Shown: positions 42,788 through 52,260 of the stretch, piece after piece
How positions within the stretch are numbered: the first letter of the stretch is position 1
How the letters are laid out: each line of letters opens with the position of its first letter
Assembly (NCBI GenBank): GCA_002372545.1
Contig: DFHD01000004.1
Span: forward strand, 1 to 64,000
From: Lachnospiraceae bacterium UBA3732
GTDB taxonomy: Bacteria > Bacillota > Clostridia > Lachnospirales > Lachnospiraceae
Direction: 5' to 3'
Length of the DNA stretch: 64,000 nt
Position numbers and translations under genes: made by a program
Notes under the pieces: model-generated
What the model was told of the DNA's origin: nothing
Seen by the model: the letters and a program-made list of their open reading frames with translations, nothing else
Database searches by the model: none

Positions 42788-42817
42788 CGCCCCGGTTTCA
42801 GCCGGGGCATTTTTTTG
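42788..42817 (+). terminator. Rho-independent terminator after the HIRAN gene
   Basis: A 7-bp stem GCCCCGG (42789-42795) / CCGGGGC (42802-42808), TTTCAG loop, followed by an ATTTTTTT tail. Confidence 0.92.
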
Positions 42818-42846
42818 TTGAAGCGCATGCTCGAAAATGATAAAAT
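42818..42846 (+). promoter_or_regulatory. Probable proS promoter
   Basis: TTGAAG (42818-42823), 17-base spacer, TAAAAT (42841-42846). The ~110-base leader shows no T-box-like layout. Confidence 0.5.
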
Positions 42847-42959
42847 GCTATTAAGTGTATCTATGCCCCGGAGGAGAGCGGTTTTCTTCTTGAGGAGAGC
42901 AGATTCCAGCATGGCGGCGGGGGATACAAAATATATCGAATAAAGAACCGGAGGAAGAA

Positions 42960-44387
42960 ATGGCAGAGAAAAAGGTAGAGGCGATCACCTCGATGGAAGA
43001 GGATTTCGCACAGTGGTATACAGATGTGGTGCTGAAGGCTGATCTGATCGGCTACACCAGCGTAAAGGGCTTTATGGTCCTGAAGCCGGCGGGCTATGCC
43101 ATCTGGGAGCTGATCCAGCATGAGCTCGACAGAAGATTTAAGGAGACGGGAGTGGAGAATGTTTATCTGCCGCTTCTGATCCCGGAGAGTCTTTTGCAGA
43201 AGGAAAAGGACCATGTGGAGGGCTTTGCGCCGGAGGTGGCCTGGGTGACTCACGGCGGTCTTTCTGAGCTGCAGGAGCGGCTCTGCGTGCGCCCCACCTC
43301 TGAGACACTGTTCTGCGATTTTTATCAGAAGGACATTACATCCTACCGCGACCTGCCGAAGGTATATAACCAGTGGTGTTCCGTGGTCCGCTGGGAGAAG
43401 GAGACCCGTCCTTTCCTGCGTTCCAGAGAGTTCCTGTGGCAGGAGGGCCATACTGCTCATGCAACGGCTGAGGAGGCGGAGGAGCGCACCATTCAGATGC
43501 TGAATGTTTATGCGGATTTCTGCGAGCAGGTGCTGGCGATCCCCGTGATCAAGGGCCAGAAGTCCGAGAAGGAAAAGTTTGCGGGAGCAGTCTCCACCTA
43601 CACCATCGAAGCGCTGATGCACGACGGCAAGGCGCTGCAGTCCGGTACCAGCCATAACTTCGGCGACGGCTTCGCCAGAGCCTTCGGCGTGCAGTATACG
43701 GATAAAGAGAATAAGCTTCAGTATGTACATCAGACCTCATGGGGCATGACCACGCGCCTCATCGGCGCTATCATCATGGTGCACGGTGACGATAACGGTC
43801 TTGTTATGCCGCCCAGAGTTGCGCCGACCCAGGTGATGGTCGTGCCTATCCAGCAGAAGAAGGAGGGTGTTCTGGATGCGGCCGACCAGATTGCGGCTTC
43901 TCTCAGCGGTCTTCGGGTAAAGGTTGATAAGACTGATAAGAGCCCGGGATTCAAGTTTGCCGAGCAGGAGATGCGCGGTATTCCGATCCGTCTGGAAATC
44001 GGCCCTAGAGATGTGGAGGCCGGCCAGGTGATCTGCGTCAGAAGAGATACGGGAGAAAAAGAGACGCTTTCGATCGAAAGCCTGCCGGAGGTAATCCCGC
44101 AGCTTCTGGAAACTATCCAGAAAGATATGCTGGAGAAGGCAAGAGCCCACAGGGATGCGCATACCTACGTAGCAAAAACATGGGATGAATTTACGGATAC
44201 CGTGGAAAACCGCCCCGGCTTTATCAAGGCGATGTGGTGCGGCGAGACGGCCTGTGAAGAGAAGATCAAGGAACTGACCGGCGCAACAACACGTTGCATG
44301 CCCTTTAAACAGGAAAACCTGGCAGATACCTGTGTATGCTGCGGAAAACCGGCAAAGAAGATGGTTTATTTCGGAAGAGCCTACTAA
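42960..44387 (+). CDS. proS: Prolyl-tRNA synthetase, short (archaeal/eukaryotic-like) type
   Basis: Class II synthetase that charges tRNA-Pro. At 475 residues it lacks the inserted editing domain of the long bacterial type. Motif 2 lies around [20 protein letters not shown], with [15 protein letters not shown] next to it; motif 3 is around [20 protein letters not shown]. The anticodon-binding domain contains [11 protein letters not shown]. The C-terminus has the zinc-binding domain with Cys residues in [10 protein letters not shown] and [12 protein letters not shown] and ends in a Tyr, as usual for the type. GGAGGAAG precedes the start. Confidence 0.97.
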   Translation: MAEKKVEAITSMEEDFAQWYTDVVLKADLIGYTSVKGFMVLKPAGYAIWELIQHELDRRFKETGVENVYLPLLIPESLLQKEKDHVEGFAPEVAWVTHGGLSELQERLCVRPTSETLFCDFYQKDITSYRDLPKVYNQWCSVVRWEKETRPFLRSREFLWQEGHTAHATAEEAEERTIQMLNVYADFCEQVLAIPVIKGQKSEKEKFAGAVSTYTIEALMHDGKALQSGTSHNFGDGFARAFGVQYTDKENKLQYVHQTSWGMTTRLIGAIIMVHGDDNGLVMPPRVAPTQVMVVPIQQKKEGVLDAADQIAASLSGLRVKVDKTDKSPGFKFAEQEMRGIPIRLEIGPRDVEAGQVICVRRDTGEKETLSIESLPEVIPQLLETIQKDMLEKARAHRDAHTYVAKTWDEFTDTVENRPGFIKAMWCGETACEEKIKELTGATTRCMPFKQENLADTCVCCGKPAKKMVYFGRAY

Positions 44388-44394
44388 TCGCCGG

Positions 44395-44428
44395 GCTGCC
44401 GGCGGCTCAGAACGAATGCGCCGGCAGC
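44395..44428 (+). repeat. 10-bp inverted repeat after proS
   Basis: GCTGCCGGCG (44395-44404) and CGCCGGCAGC (44419-44428) form a strong hairpin. There is no T run, so termination is uncertain. Confidence 0.5.
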
Positions 44429-44533
44429 AGCGCTGAACGGAAGTACCCGGCAGAAGATGGCGGGGATTAAATGTGAATAGTTGCATCGCGGCAGGGCGGA
44501 GAGAAGGCCGCCGGCTGCGGAAACGGGGGGACA

Positions 44534-46321
44534 ATGAAGCAGATTCTGGTTGAGTACGACAGAACTCTTCCTCTGAAGGGGCAGCTGGAAGAGGTGCAAA
44601 GGGAAATCGAAGCAAAGAGCTGGAAAACGGTTGTCTTTCATATTTACAGCGGCGTGCTGGATGAAGAACTCCTGCAGAGCCTGGCGGGTGAGCTGTCGGG
44701 ACTGTATCCGGATGCGCCGCTGGCAGGTACTATTTCTGCCGGAGAGATCCATTCGGCGAGAGTGATGGACAAGGGAGTGCTCATTTCGGCGCTTTTGTTT
44801 GAGTCCACAGAAGTCCGGAAGGTCGCCTATGATGATGTCAGGGGAAACGAGACGGAGACCGGCCGCAGGATGCGGAGTGAGATCGACGGGCAGGAAGACC
44901 TGGTTGCTGTGGAGCTTATTCTTCCGGGAACAGAATTCAGCACCCGGCTTCTTTTTGACGAGCTGAGCCGCTGCAATCCGGATGTAAAGCTGTTCGGCGG
45001 CTATGCCGGCGGGCATTCCATGGATATCGGCGAGCATTTTATTTTTGACGGGGCCGGGCTCAGCGATAATAAGATATTCATGCTCGAGTATATCGGCGAG
45101 GATTTCCATGTGAATATCGACAAGTCCGTGGGCTGGCAGACGCTGGGACATCATTTTACTGTTACCAAGGCGGACGGCAACCGGCTCATCGAGATTGATG
45201 GAAAGCCGGCGGTTGAGGTGTATGAGAAATACCTCAGGATTGACCGGAACGACCATTTTGCGGAAAATACTTTTGAATTTCCTCTGATCGCAAAGGTCGA
45301 GGAGGATGAGCTTCTGCGCCATACCATCACGGTGGAACCGGACGGAAGTCTTATCCTTGCAGGCTACGTCACCGAGGGAATGCATATCTATCTCTGCTTC
45401 GGCAACCCTTCTCTTATTGTGGAAAAGGTGAATGAACGGATCGAAAACGTACGGAGATTCAGACCCGAGGCAATCCTGATCTATTCCTGTTCTGTCCGCA
45501 AATCCTTTTGGGAAAAATATGTGAATATGGAAATGGAGCCTTTTGAAAAGATGGCTCCCACGTCCGGATTTTATACATGGGGCGAGGTGAAACGGAACGA
45601 GGAGACAAAGAGCGTTCTGGAGTACAATATCACCATGCTCACCATCGCCATGCGGGAGGGCAAACCCGAAAACGAAGAAATCCCGCCCCTTACGATAAAT
45701 GATTCAGTTCTGCAGGGGCAGGCTTCTCTTATGCGCCGCCTTTCGACTCTGGTTTCCGCCACTACTCTGGAACTTCAGAATGCATACAGGAATCTGGAGG
45801 TCATGAATAAACGGCTGACGGAGCTTTCCGAGCGGGATGCCCTGACCGGGCTGTATAACCGGCGCTGCTTTGAAAATGCAACAAACAAATGTCTCGAGCA
45901 GACGGCTGCGGAGGGCGGAGAAATGAGTCTGGTCATGATGGATCTGGACTTTTTTAAAAAGGTGAACGATACCTTCGGACATGCGGTGGGTGACAGCGTG
46001 CTGACGGAGCTGGCCCGCCTCCTGGAGGCTTCCGTTGCCGGCTTCCCCGGCGGAATGGCCGGCCGGTGGGGCGGAGAGGAATTCTTCGTTCTTCTTCCGA
46101 ACACATCGCGGGAGGACGCCGCAGCCTATGCGGAACGCCTGCGTAAATGGGTAGAGGCGTATCCCTTTGCGGGTGTGAACCACAGCATCACCCTCAGTCT
46201 GGGCGTTCTCACGACAAACGGGAAGGAAGAAAGAAACCTGATCTATAAGAATATCGATGACTGTCTGTATGCGGCAAAGGCCAGCGGACGCAACCGTTAC
46301 GTACAGTACAGACAGGTCTGA
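44534..46321 (+). CDS. FIST-domain sensor with C-terminal GGDEF diguanylate cyclase
   Basis: Cytoplasmic signalling protein. Residues about 25-210 resemble FIST_N (TVVFHIYSGVLDEELLQSLA, LFGGYAGGHSMDI) and about 215-370 FIST_C (AEAVEVYEKYL-like start, ILIYSCSVRKSFW, APTSGFYTWGEV). A linker coiled coil (about 400-430) leads to a GGDEF domain: DALTGLYNRRCFENA, VMMDLDFFKKVNDTFGHAVG and the active-site loop RWGGEEFFVLL. GGEEF is a functional variant, so c-di-GMP synthesis is expected. FIST domains are thought to bind small ligands such as amino acids. No membrane segment. Single-gene unit. Confidence 0.92.
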   Translation: MKQILVEYDRTLPLKGQLEEVQREIEAKSWKTVVFHIYSGVLDEELLQSLAGELSGLYPDAPLAGTISAGEIHSARVMDKGVLISALLFESTEVRKVAYDDVRGNETETGRRMRSEIDGQEDLVAVELILPGTEFSTRLLFDELSRCNPDVKLFGGYAGGHSMDIGEHFIFDGAGLSDNKIFMLEYIGEDFHVNIDKSVGWQTLGHHFTVTKADGNRLIEIDGKPAVEVYEKYLRIDRNDHFAENTFEFPLIAKVEEDELLRHTITVEPDGSLILAGYVTEGMHIYLCFGNPSLIVEKVNERIENVRRFRPEAILIYSCSVRKSFWEKYVNMEMEPFEKMAPTSGFYTWGEVKRNEETKSVLEYNITMLTIAMREGKPENEEIPPLTINDSVLQGQASLMRRLSTLVSATTLELQNAYRNLEVMNKRLTELSERDALTGLYNRRCFENATNKCLEQTAAEGGEMSLVMMDLDFFKKVNDTFGHAVGDSVLTELARLLEASVAGFPGGMAGRWGGEEFFVLLPNTSREDAAAYAERLRKWVEAYPFAGVNHSITLSLGVLTTNGKEERNLIYKNIDDCLYAAKASGRNRYVQYRQV

Positions 46322-46496
46322 ATTTCCGTATAGTACCACTCCAGCGAGGCTTTTGGCGCTGTGCTATTCGGGAAAGCAGGCAAGCATTCGGTCCAGTTAT
46401 TTAAGAATCGTTATACTAGATATGACCCCGACATTTTTTGATTCCAACAAACTGTATAAACAACGGGAAGAGATGCAGTAGAAAAAGGAGATGTCC

Positions 46497-47873
46497 ATGC
46501 AGATCCGGCTGCCGGAGGAAGTGAAAAATATCATAAATGAACTGAATCGCGCCGGTTTCGAAGCCTACGCTGTCGGAGGCTGCGTCCGGGACAGCCTTCT
46601 TGGACGTACGCCCAAGGACTGGGACATCACGACCTCCGCTGAGCCCCTGGAGGTGAAGCGGATATTTCGCCGGACCATTGATACCGGCATGAAACACGGT
46701 ACCGTGACCGTTATGCGGAAGAATACCGGCTATGAGGTCACCACCTACCGCGTGGACGGCGCTTACGCAGACCACAGGCGGCCGGAAAGCGTTACCTTTA
46801 CCCGGAGGCTTTCGGAGGATCTTTTGCGCCGCGACTTCACCATCAACGCCATGGCCTACAGTGAAGGGGATGGCCTGGTGGATCTTTACGGCGGCGTATC
46901 CGATCTGGAGAAAAAGATCATCCGCTGCGTCGGCGATCCGGACGCGAGGTTCGGGGAGGACGCTCTGCGGATCATGCGCGCCGTGCGTTTTTCAGCGGAG
47001 CTGGACTTTACGATCGAACCCGCCACGAGAGAAGCGGCGGCAAAGCATGCGGAGGAGCTTTCCGAGATCAGCATGGAGCGGATCGAGACGGAGCTTCGGA
47101 AAACACTTCTTTCCGATCACCCGGAAAAACTGATCGATATGAGCGAGCTGGGCATGACTGCGGTATTTCTGCCGGAGTTTGACCGGCTTCTTGCTACGCC
47201 GCAGAATACCCCTTACCATATGTATGACGCAGGAAGGCATACGATAGAGGTGATCCGGAATGTATCAAAAACAAAGGAAATGCGCTATTCGGCGCTATTT
47301 CATGATATAGCCAAGCCGGATACCCGGACTACGGATGAGAAGGGGATCGACCATTTTAAGGGACATCCCGCCCTGGGGGCGGAAATGGCCGGGCCGATCC
47401 TGAAGAGGCTCAGGCTGGATAATGATACCATTCAGACCGTGAAGAAGATGACATACTGGCATGATTTCGGCATAAAAGGGGATTTCGGGGAAAAGGCCTT
47501 CCGCAGGATGCTTTCGAAGCTGGGATCTGAATATTTTGACCGGCTGATGGACCTGAAACAGGCGGATATGCTGGGGCAGAGCACTTATCACAGAGAGGAA
47601 GCCCTGAAGATCATGCAGTGCCTCAGAGAGCTGAAGAGGCAAACAGATGAAAAGGGGGCGGCCCTTTCCATCAAAGCCTTAAAGATCAATGGAAAGCGTT
47701 TGCAGGAGCTGGGGATTCCTGCAGGCCCGGAAATGGGCCGGATCCTGAATCTGCTTTTGGAGGAGGTCCTGGAGGAACCGGAACGGAATACGCCGGAATG
47801 GCTGGAAAACCGTGTTGCTCTTTTGTTGCATGCCGGGGGTTATGATATCGGCAGAGGTGAAAAAACAGACTGA
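46497..47873 (+). CDS. cca: CCA tRNA nucleotidyltransferase with HD domain
   Basis: Adds or repairs the 3' CCA of tRNA, required here because the visible tRNA gene lacks CCA. Motifs: AYAVGGCVRDSLLGRTPKDW and DITTSAEP (catalytic Asp pair), RRDFTINAMAYSEGDGLVDLYGG, and DALRIMRAVRFSAELDFTI (template-binding arginines). The C-terminal half holds an HD domain (LFHDIAKPDTR, KGHPALGAEMAG). ATG 46497 is preferred because AAAGGAG lies six bases before it; ATG 46491 directly abuts the site. About 459 residues. Confidence 0.96.
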   Translation: MQIRLPEEVKNIINELNRAGFEAYAVGGCVRDSLLGRTPKDWDITTSAEPLEVKRIFRRTIDTGMKHGTVTVMRKNTGYEVTTYRVDGAYADHRRPESVTFTRRLSEDLLRRDFTINAMAYSEGDGLVDLYGGVSDLEKKIIRCVGDPDARFGEDALRIMRAVRFSAELDFTIEPATREAAAKHAEELSEISMERIETELRKTLLSDHPEKLIDMSELGMTAVFLPEFDRLLATPQNTPYHMYDAGRHTIEVIRNVSKTKEMRYSALFHDIAKPDTRTTDEKGIDHFKGHPALGAEMAGPILKRLRLDNDTIQTVKKMTYWHDFGIKGDFGEKAFRRMLSKLGSEYFDRLMDLKQADMLGQSTYHREEALKIMQCLRELKRQTDEKGAALSIKALKINGKRLQELGIPAGPEMGRILNLLLEEVLEEPERNTPEWLENRVALLLHAGGYDIGRGEKTD

Positions 47874-47894
47874 TCACAGATATGGAGGTTAAAA

Positions 47895-50800
47895 ATGAAG
47901 GAAGTAAATGAACAGGAAAACATTCTGAACGAAGAGGAAGCGGTGCATTTCCCCTACGATAACGGCGTTGAGTTCAGCAATGAATATATGGTCAGCCATA
48001 AGCCGGCTGATAAGATCGGAAAGCAGGGTTATTTACCGGTATCTCTTTTTGCGCATTTGATCAAGAATACCCTTCCTATCGCGGAGGCTTTTCCGGAGTT
48101 TAAAGATGAGATCATGGATATGGTGGCAGAATCCGGTACTGCAGAGTATTTGTCAACAGAGGAAGAAGGCCGTATCCGTGTGTACATGCCCACGATGGAA
48201 GGTGCAGATGATGATATGTTTTTTGTTTCAAATCCGGATATCAAGGCACAGTTTGAAGCCTTTCATCAGAAGTATATGGCGCTTATGGATAAAATGGAGG
48301 CCAAGTATACCGAGGAAAAGGATGATGTCAGACGGAGACTGATCGCGATCCAGAAGAATCATGCCGCCCTCCTGACCCAGCCGGGTGCCTATGATGAATT
48401 AGCGGAATTTCCGGAGTATTATTGGACGCTTACCTGCGCTACTATCGATATGCCGGATCCAATGTTCAAGAATGTCGATGGTCAATATGCGGTCGATTAT
48501 GACCGTTACAGAAAATTCATGAAAGATCATGCTTTTTTGGCTCAGGCTGAGGAAAATCAGAACTTTTTCATGAATAAGAGGCGCCCTTATTTTAAAAAGC
48601 TGAAGGAAGGAAAAGCGACCAGAGAGGATGCGGCGGATTATAACCATGCTTATATGGAACATCTGCTGAAGATGAAGGCTTACTTCGAAGAGATCAAGGG
48701 TTATGATTTCACCGACAAGGATATTGCCGATAACCAGATGTGCAATAATAGTGCACAGTTCGAGTACGACTGGAAGGGTGGTAGATTTAATTCCCAAGTC
48801 CTGGCTAAGGTGGACAGAAATCTGGCGGCCATGGAGAGAGGCTGGCCTGCAGCAGATATGACATTTTTGGATCAGCTTGAGAATGTCATGAAATATCTGC
48901 AAAAGGTTATTGAGGGAAAGGAGTCTAATTATTCCGACTTAGAGAAAAAGGAAGCAAATCGTATTCTGAAGAGCCTCCGGAAACCCTATGATGCGATCCG
49001 GACAAAAGAGATCCATTCGCCGGAAGACAGAATGAAACTTCTGGAGAATATTGAAAAGCCGATCATGGAGTATGCAGCCTTTGAGGAAAAGAGTCGGCAG
49101 GCGCACACCCCAGGCGAGATCGTACAGGGCAAGTCTTCCATAGGCTGGCTGTTTGGCGAGACCAAGGGCAGAATGGTCTTCCGTAATGAGGTAGGTAAAG
49201 ATCCGAATACGTTGGAAATTGCGCAGGGAACCATTGCACTGAACACCGGTGCAGTGTTGGCTTCGTTATCGGGTTCCTTATCTGAGGAACAGAAGAGTGC
49301 GTTTAATGCCAGCAAGGATTTTACTTCGCTTTTCAATAACAGTGGGGAAGAAGATGATGATTATCTTATGGACCGTGCTGTTCGTGGGAAACAGTATTCT
49401 CCCTTTAGACTCCAACAGTACCCGGCGGAAATAGCTGCTGCAGGCGTGATCGATGAAGACAGTCTGAAAGAGGTACATCAGACCATTCAAAGAGTAAAAA
49501 ACAACACAATGTCCATTCTGAAACAGGATATTCCCGATGATGAGACCGGCGTTAAGATGGAAGAATTTTTTAACAAGGGTATTCTCAGCAGGTTTGACCG
49601 GATCGTTAAAGGATATCCGGATCCGGCAATGTCCTTGCTCAATCCCTTCAATCCGGGCGTTGTTGCATTTGTAAATCTTGTGGATTCTGCTGTTGTTGAT
49701 GAGTCATTTCGGAACAATCTGAAGAAATGGGGAACAATATTCCCGATCCATGAACTGACGATCGAGTGCCAGAAGCAGCAGAACACCTTCGTAGATTACT
49801 ATGAAGAGAAGAAAAAGAATGGCGGAAGCCTTTCTGCGGAAAGAGAAAACTTCTACCGGCAGAAGATCTACGATCATATTGCTGCGATTGCTCCGCTTTA
49901 CAGTAAGGTGTGCCAGGTTGCCGAAGATCCGGAGGTGAATGCTGCTGTATATGCGGATAAAATGACCATGGAGCAGCCGTTCCATATGCATCCGCTTGCC
50001 GCCCGGGGGACCGCTGCGCTGAACTGCAGTCTGGAGGCGTATAAGGCCGGATTGGAAAACGGCTGGGGAATGGATGATCTTCCGACTCTGGCATCATTCC
50101 GTTTGGTCATGTATGTAATGGAAAGAGAGGCCAGATACTGTCCGGCCACGACTCTGGAGGCTCTGAAGGAAAAAGATCCTGTGGACTTTAAGAGCGAGGA
50201 AGAAAAGCAGCTCTTTATCAGAATGAAGACGCTTTATACAGAAATGCTGGCTACTCCCCTTACTTCCGCAGAACAGAGAGCGGATTACATGAACAGGATG
50301 GACAGTCTTGTTCAGGAGGGAGTCGATAAGCGGATTCTGGTCAACAACAAAAACGGAAAAGAAGGACCGACTTGTGAAGCGGCTTATTATCTTCAGACAA
50401 GAAATCAGCGGTATGGCCGGGAACTTGGTGTGATCACCGGAAAGACAGCTCCGGCCTTCGAAGCGGTGAAGTGCGGCGAGGACAGAAGGCTGGAGACTAT
50501 CATGGCGGATCTTAATGCGCCTCGTACGGATATGTGGTTTAGCAGTGAGAATGCGGAGCATAAGAAGCTTCGCGAAACAATGGAGGATCTGCAGGCGTTC
50601 CAGCGGGAGTCTATCGAGGGAAATACTGCGGAAGCCAAGCTCGAATATGCGGAAAAATATCTAAATAAGCTGGATGCGGTCCAGCATAATTCCAGATTAT
50701 ACCAGGAGAAGCGCATGGGCGCATCGACTAAGGGCGGAAAGCTGAGACTGCAGGGGGCGATCAGTGCTGATCAGTTTGCAGAACGGAAGAAAGAGGAGCT

Positions 50801-51410
50801 CCTGAAAATGGTTAATTCCATTAATGGGAAAAAGTTTGATTCTATCGAGGATCTCCGGGCCGGACTTGCGGCAGAAAAGAGCATAAGAGCCTTTCGTGAG
50901 ATCTCCGGCATGGAAGCCATGCCGAGGGATGCGGAAGGAAAGAAGAGACTGGCTGGACTTGCGGCGGATATCATGGTAAGCCGGATCGCTTCCGCAAAGC
51001 AGGCTCCCGGTTACAAGACCTTTAAGGAACTGGGCAGTGAGAATTTTAAGAAGGAAATAATGAAGAGTGCCGACTTTAAGCAGCTGATGAAATCTTATTT
51101 CAGGGATCGGACGATAACGCCTTTTACAATGGCTGAGGATCTGATGGGTCCGAATCCTCTGCAAAGAATGCAGAACGTGAAGAATGCCATGGGACGAACA
51201 GAGGAGGCTGCCGAGAGAAAGGAAGATCGGAAAAAAGCTGAAACAGAAAGAAAGTCAGTGGAAAGAGTCAATAAGGCGACGGAAAGGGATAACCGTCTCA
51301 AGGCAGAAAGAATAAGAAAAAGAGAGGAAGAACGAAGAAAAGAAGAGGAGAGACTGGAAAAAATCCGGCAGCAGAATAAGAAAAAAGCCGGAGGCAAGGG
51401 CATTGGCTGA
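47895..51410 (+). CDS. Large orphan protein (1171 aa) with charged coiled-coil tail
   Basis: No recognised domain, signal peptide or membrane segment, so apparently cytoplasmic. Composition is Lys/Glu/Met-rich and mostly helical. The centre contains aromatic and Pro-rich stretches (YPDPAMSLLNPFNPGVVAFV). A later region has NSRLYQEKRMGASTKGGKLR and LRLQGAISADQFAERKKEEL. The last ~75 residues are a single charged helix (ERIRKREEERRKEEERLEKI). I have seen similar unannotated giants in Lachnospiraceae, but cannot assign a role. GGAGGTTAAAA precedes ATG 47895. It starts 21 bases after cca and ends 23 before traX-like. Confidence 0.75.
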   Translation: MKEVNEQENILNEEEAVHFPYDNGVEFSNEYMVSHKPADKIGKQGYLPVSLFAHLIKNTLPIAEAFPEFKDEIMDMVAESGTAEYLSTEEEGRIRVYMPTMEGADDDMFFVSNPDIKAQFEAFHQKYMALMDKMEAKYTEEKDDVRRRLIAIQKNHAALLTQPGAYDELAEFPEYYWTLTCATIDMPDPMFKNVDGQYAVDYDRYRKFMKDHAFLAQAEENQNFFMNKRRPYFKKLKEGKATREDAADYNHAYMEHLLKMKAYFEEIKGYDFTDKDIADNQMCNNSAQFEYDWKGGRFNSQVLAKVDRNLAAMERGWPAADMTFLDQLENVMKYLQKVIEGKESNYSDLEKKEANRILKSLRKPYDAIRTKEIHSPEDRMKLLENIEKPIMEYAAFEEKSRQAHTPGEIVQGKSSIGWLFGETKGRMVFRNEVGKDPNTLEIAQGTIALNTGAVLASLSGSLSEEQKSAFNASKDFTSLFNNSGEEDDDYLMDRAVRGKQYSPFRLQQYPAEIAAAGVIDEDSLKEVHQTIQRVKNNTMSILKQDIPDDETGVKMEEFFNKGILSRFDRIVKGYPDPAMSLLNPFNPGVVAFVNLVDSAVVDESFRNNLKKWGTIFPIHELTIECQKQQNTFVDYYEEKKKNGGSLSAERENFYRQKIYDHIAAIAPLYSKVCQVAEDPEVNAAVYADKMTMEQPFHMHPLAARGTAALNCSLEAYKAGLENGWGMDDLPTLASFRLVMYVMEREARYCPATTLEALKEKDPVDFKSEEEKQLFIRMKTLYTEMLATPLTSAEQRADYMNRMDSLVQEGVDKRILVNNKNGKEGPTCEAAYYLQTRNQRYGRELGVITGKTAPAFEAVKCGEDRRLETIMADLNAPRTDMWFSSENAEHKKLRETMEDLQAFQRESIEGNTAEAKLEYAEKYLNKLDAVQHNSRLYQEKRMGASTKGGKLRLQGAISADQFAERKKEELLKMVNSINGKKFDSIEDLRAGLAAEKSIRAFREISGMEAMPRDAEGKKRLAGLAADIMVSRIASAKQAPGYKTFKELGSENFKKEIMKSADFKQLMKSYFRDRTITPFTMAEDLMGPNPLQRMQNVKNAMGRTEEAAERKEDRKKAETERKSVERVNKATERDNRLKAERIRKREEERRKEEERLEKIRQQNKKKAGGKGIG

Positions 51411-51433
51411 TGTGAGAAACGGTGGAGGAGTGC

Positions 51434-52126
51434 ATGAATAGAAATACGATCAAGTATATCGCGGCGTTGACCATGCTGGTGGATCACATCAGCATGGTAT
51501 TCCTTCCGATCGCCAGCCTCCCCGGAGCGGGTATGCGGGTGATCGGAAGATTAACGGCGCCGATCATGTGCTTCTTTCTTGCCGAAGGCTTCCGCTATAC
51601 AAGTTCAAGAAAAAAATATGGAATAAGGCTGCTTTTGGCAGCCTTGGTTTCCCAGATCCCGTATGCGCTTTTGCATCACGGGACTCTTTTTGTGACTGAT
51701 TTTAATGTACTTTTCACCCTGTTTTTTTCCTTCCTTATGCTGATCGTATGGGAGGATATGAAGGTGGATCCACGGCGGTATCCGCTGGTCTTCGGCCTGA
51801 TCTTTATCAGTAACTGGTGCGACTGGGGAATTGTCGGTCCGCTCTTTGTGCTCTTCTTTGCCATCTTCCGGGACGACCGGAATGCGCAGGCAAGGGCTTA
51901 TTCCCTCATCGCAGCCGCAATGATCGTGACAGATTCCGTTTTCCTCGCGGTGAACCATAATCATTGGTACGGGGAGCTGTGGCAGCTGGGATTATATCTT
52001 TTCCTTCCGCTGCTGTATTGCTATAACGGTGAGGGCGGAAGCCGGAAGCCCTTTCATAAATGGTTTTTCTACGTCTTTTATCCCTTGCACCTGGCGGTGC
52101 TGTACGCAGTGAAACTGTGTATATAG
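51434..52126 (+). CDS. TraX family membrane protein
   Basis: A 230-residue polytopic membrane protein of the TraX family, named after the F-plasmid pilin acetylase; most chromosomal Firmicute members are of unknown substrate. The conserved opening NTIKYIAALTMLVDHISMVF is followed by MRVIGRLTAPIMCFFLAEGF, YTSSRKKYGIRLLLAALVSQ and about seven hydrophobic helices, ending YVFYPLHLAVLYAVKL. GGAGG lies six to ten bases before ATG 51434, which is preferred to a GTG at 51422. Probably an acyltransferase-like enzyme of the cell surface (inference). Confidence 0.92.
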   Translation: MNRNTIKYIAALTMLVDHISMVFLPIASLPGAGMRVIGRLTAPIMCFFLAEGFRYTSSRKKYGIRLLLAALVSQIPYALLHHGTLFVTDFNVLFTLFFSFLMLIVWEDMKVDPRRYPLVFGLIFISNWCDWGIVGPLFVLFFAIFRDDRNAQARAYSLIAAAMIVTDSVFLAVNHNHWYGELWQLGLYLFLPLLYCYNGEGGSRKPFHKWFFYVFYPLHLAVLYAVKLCI

Positions 52127-52133
52127 AACTTGA

Positions 52134-52239
52134 GGCCAACCATTTCGGGATTTCAGAGATTTGGTTGGCCGCTTACTCGTTTTTCAGTTTGATGTTTAAC
52201 CTCCGGGGCTAACCATATTCCGGTTTCTGCGGTTTGGCT
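52134..52239. repeat. Two hairpins between convergent genes, related to the 38-kb repeat
   Basis: GGCCAACCA ... TGGTTGGCC (52134-52170, 9-bp arms) and GGCTAACCA ... TTTGGCTGG (52205-52239). The arms match those of the hairpin units at 38059-39300, the centres less so. They sit between the convergent TraX and AAA+ genes and could also terminate both. Confidence 0.65.
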
Positions 52240-52260
52240 GGATGGCCTCCGGGTACAGGG

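Noticed and set aside
42818..42959. T-box riboswitch before proS
   Set aside because: The leader is only about 110 bases, with no T-box consensus or antiterminator pairing visible.
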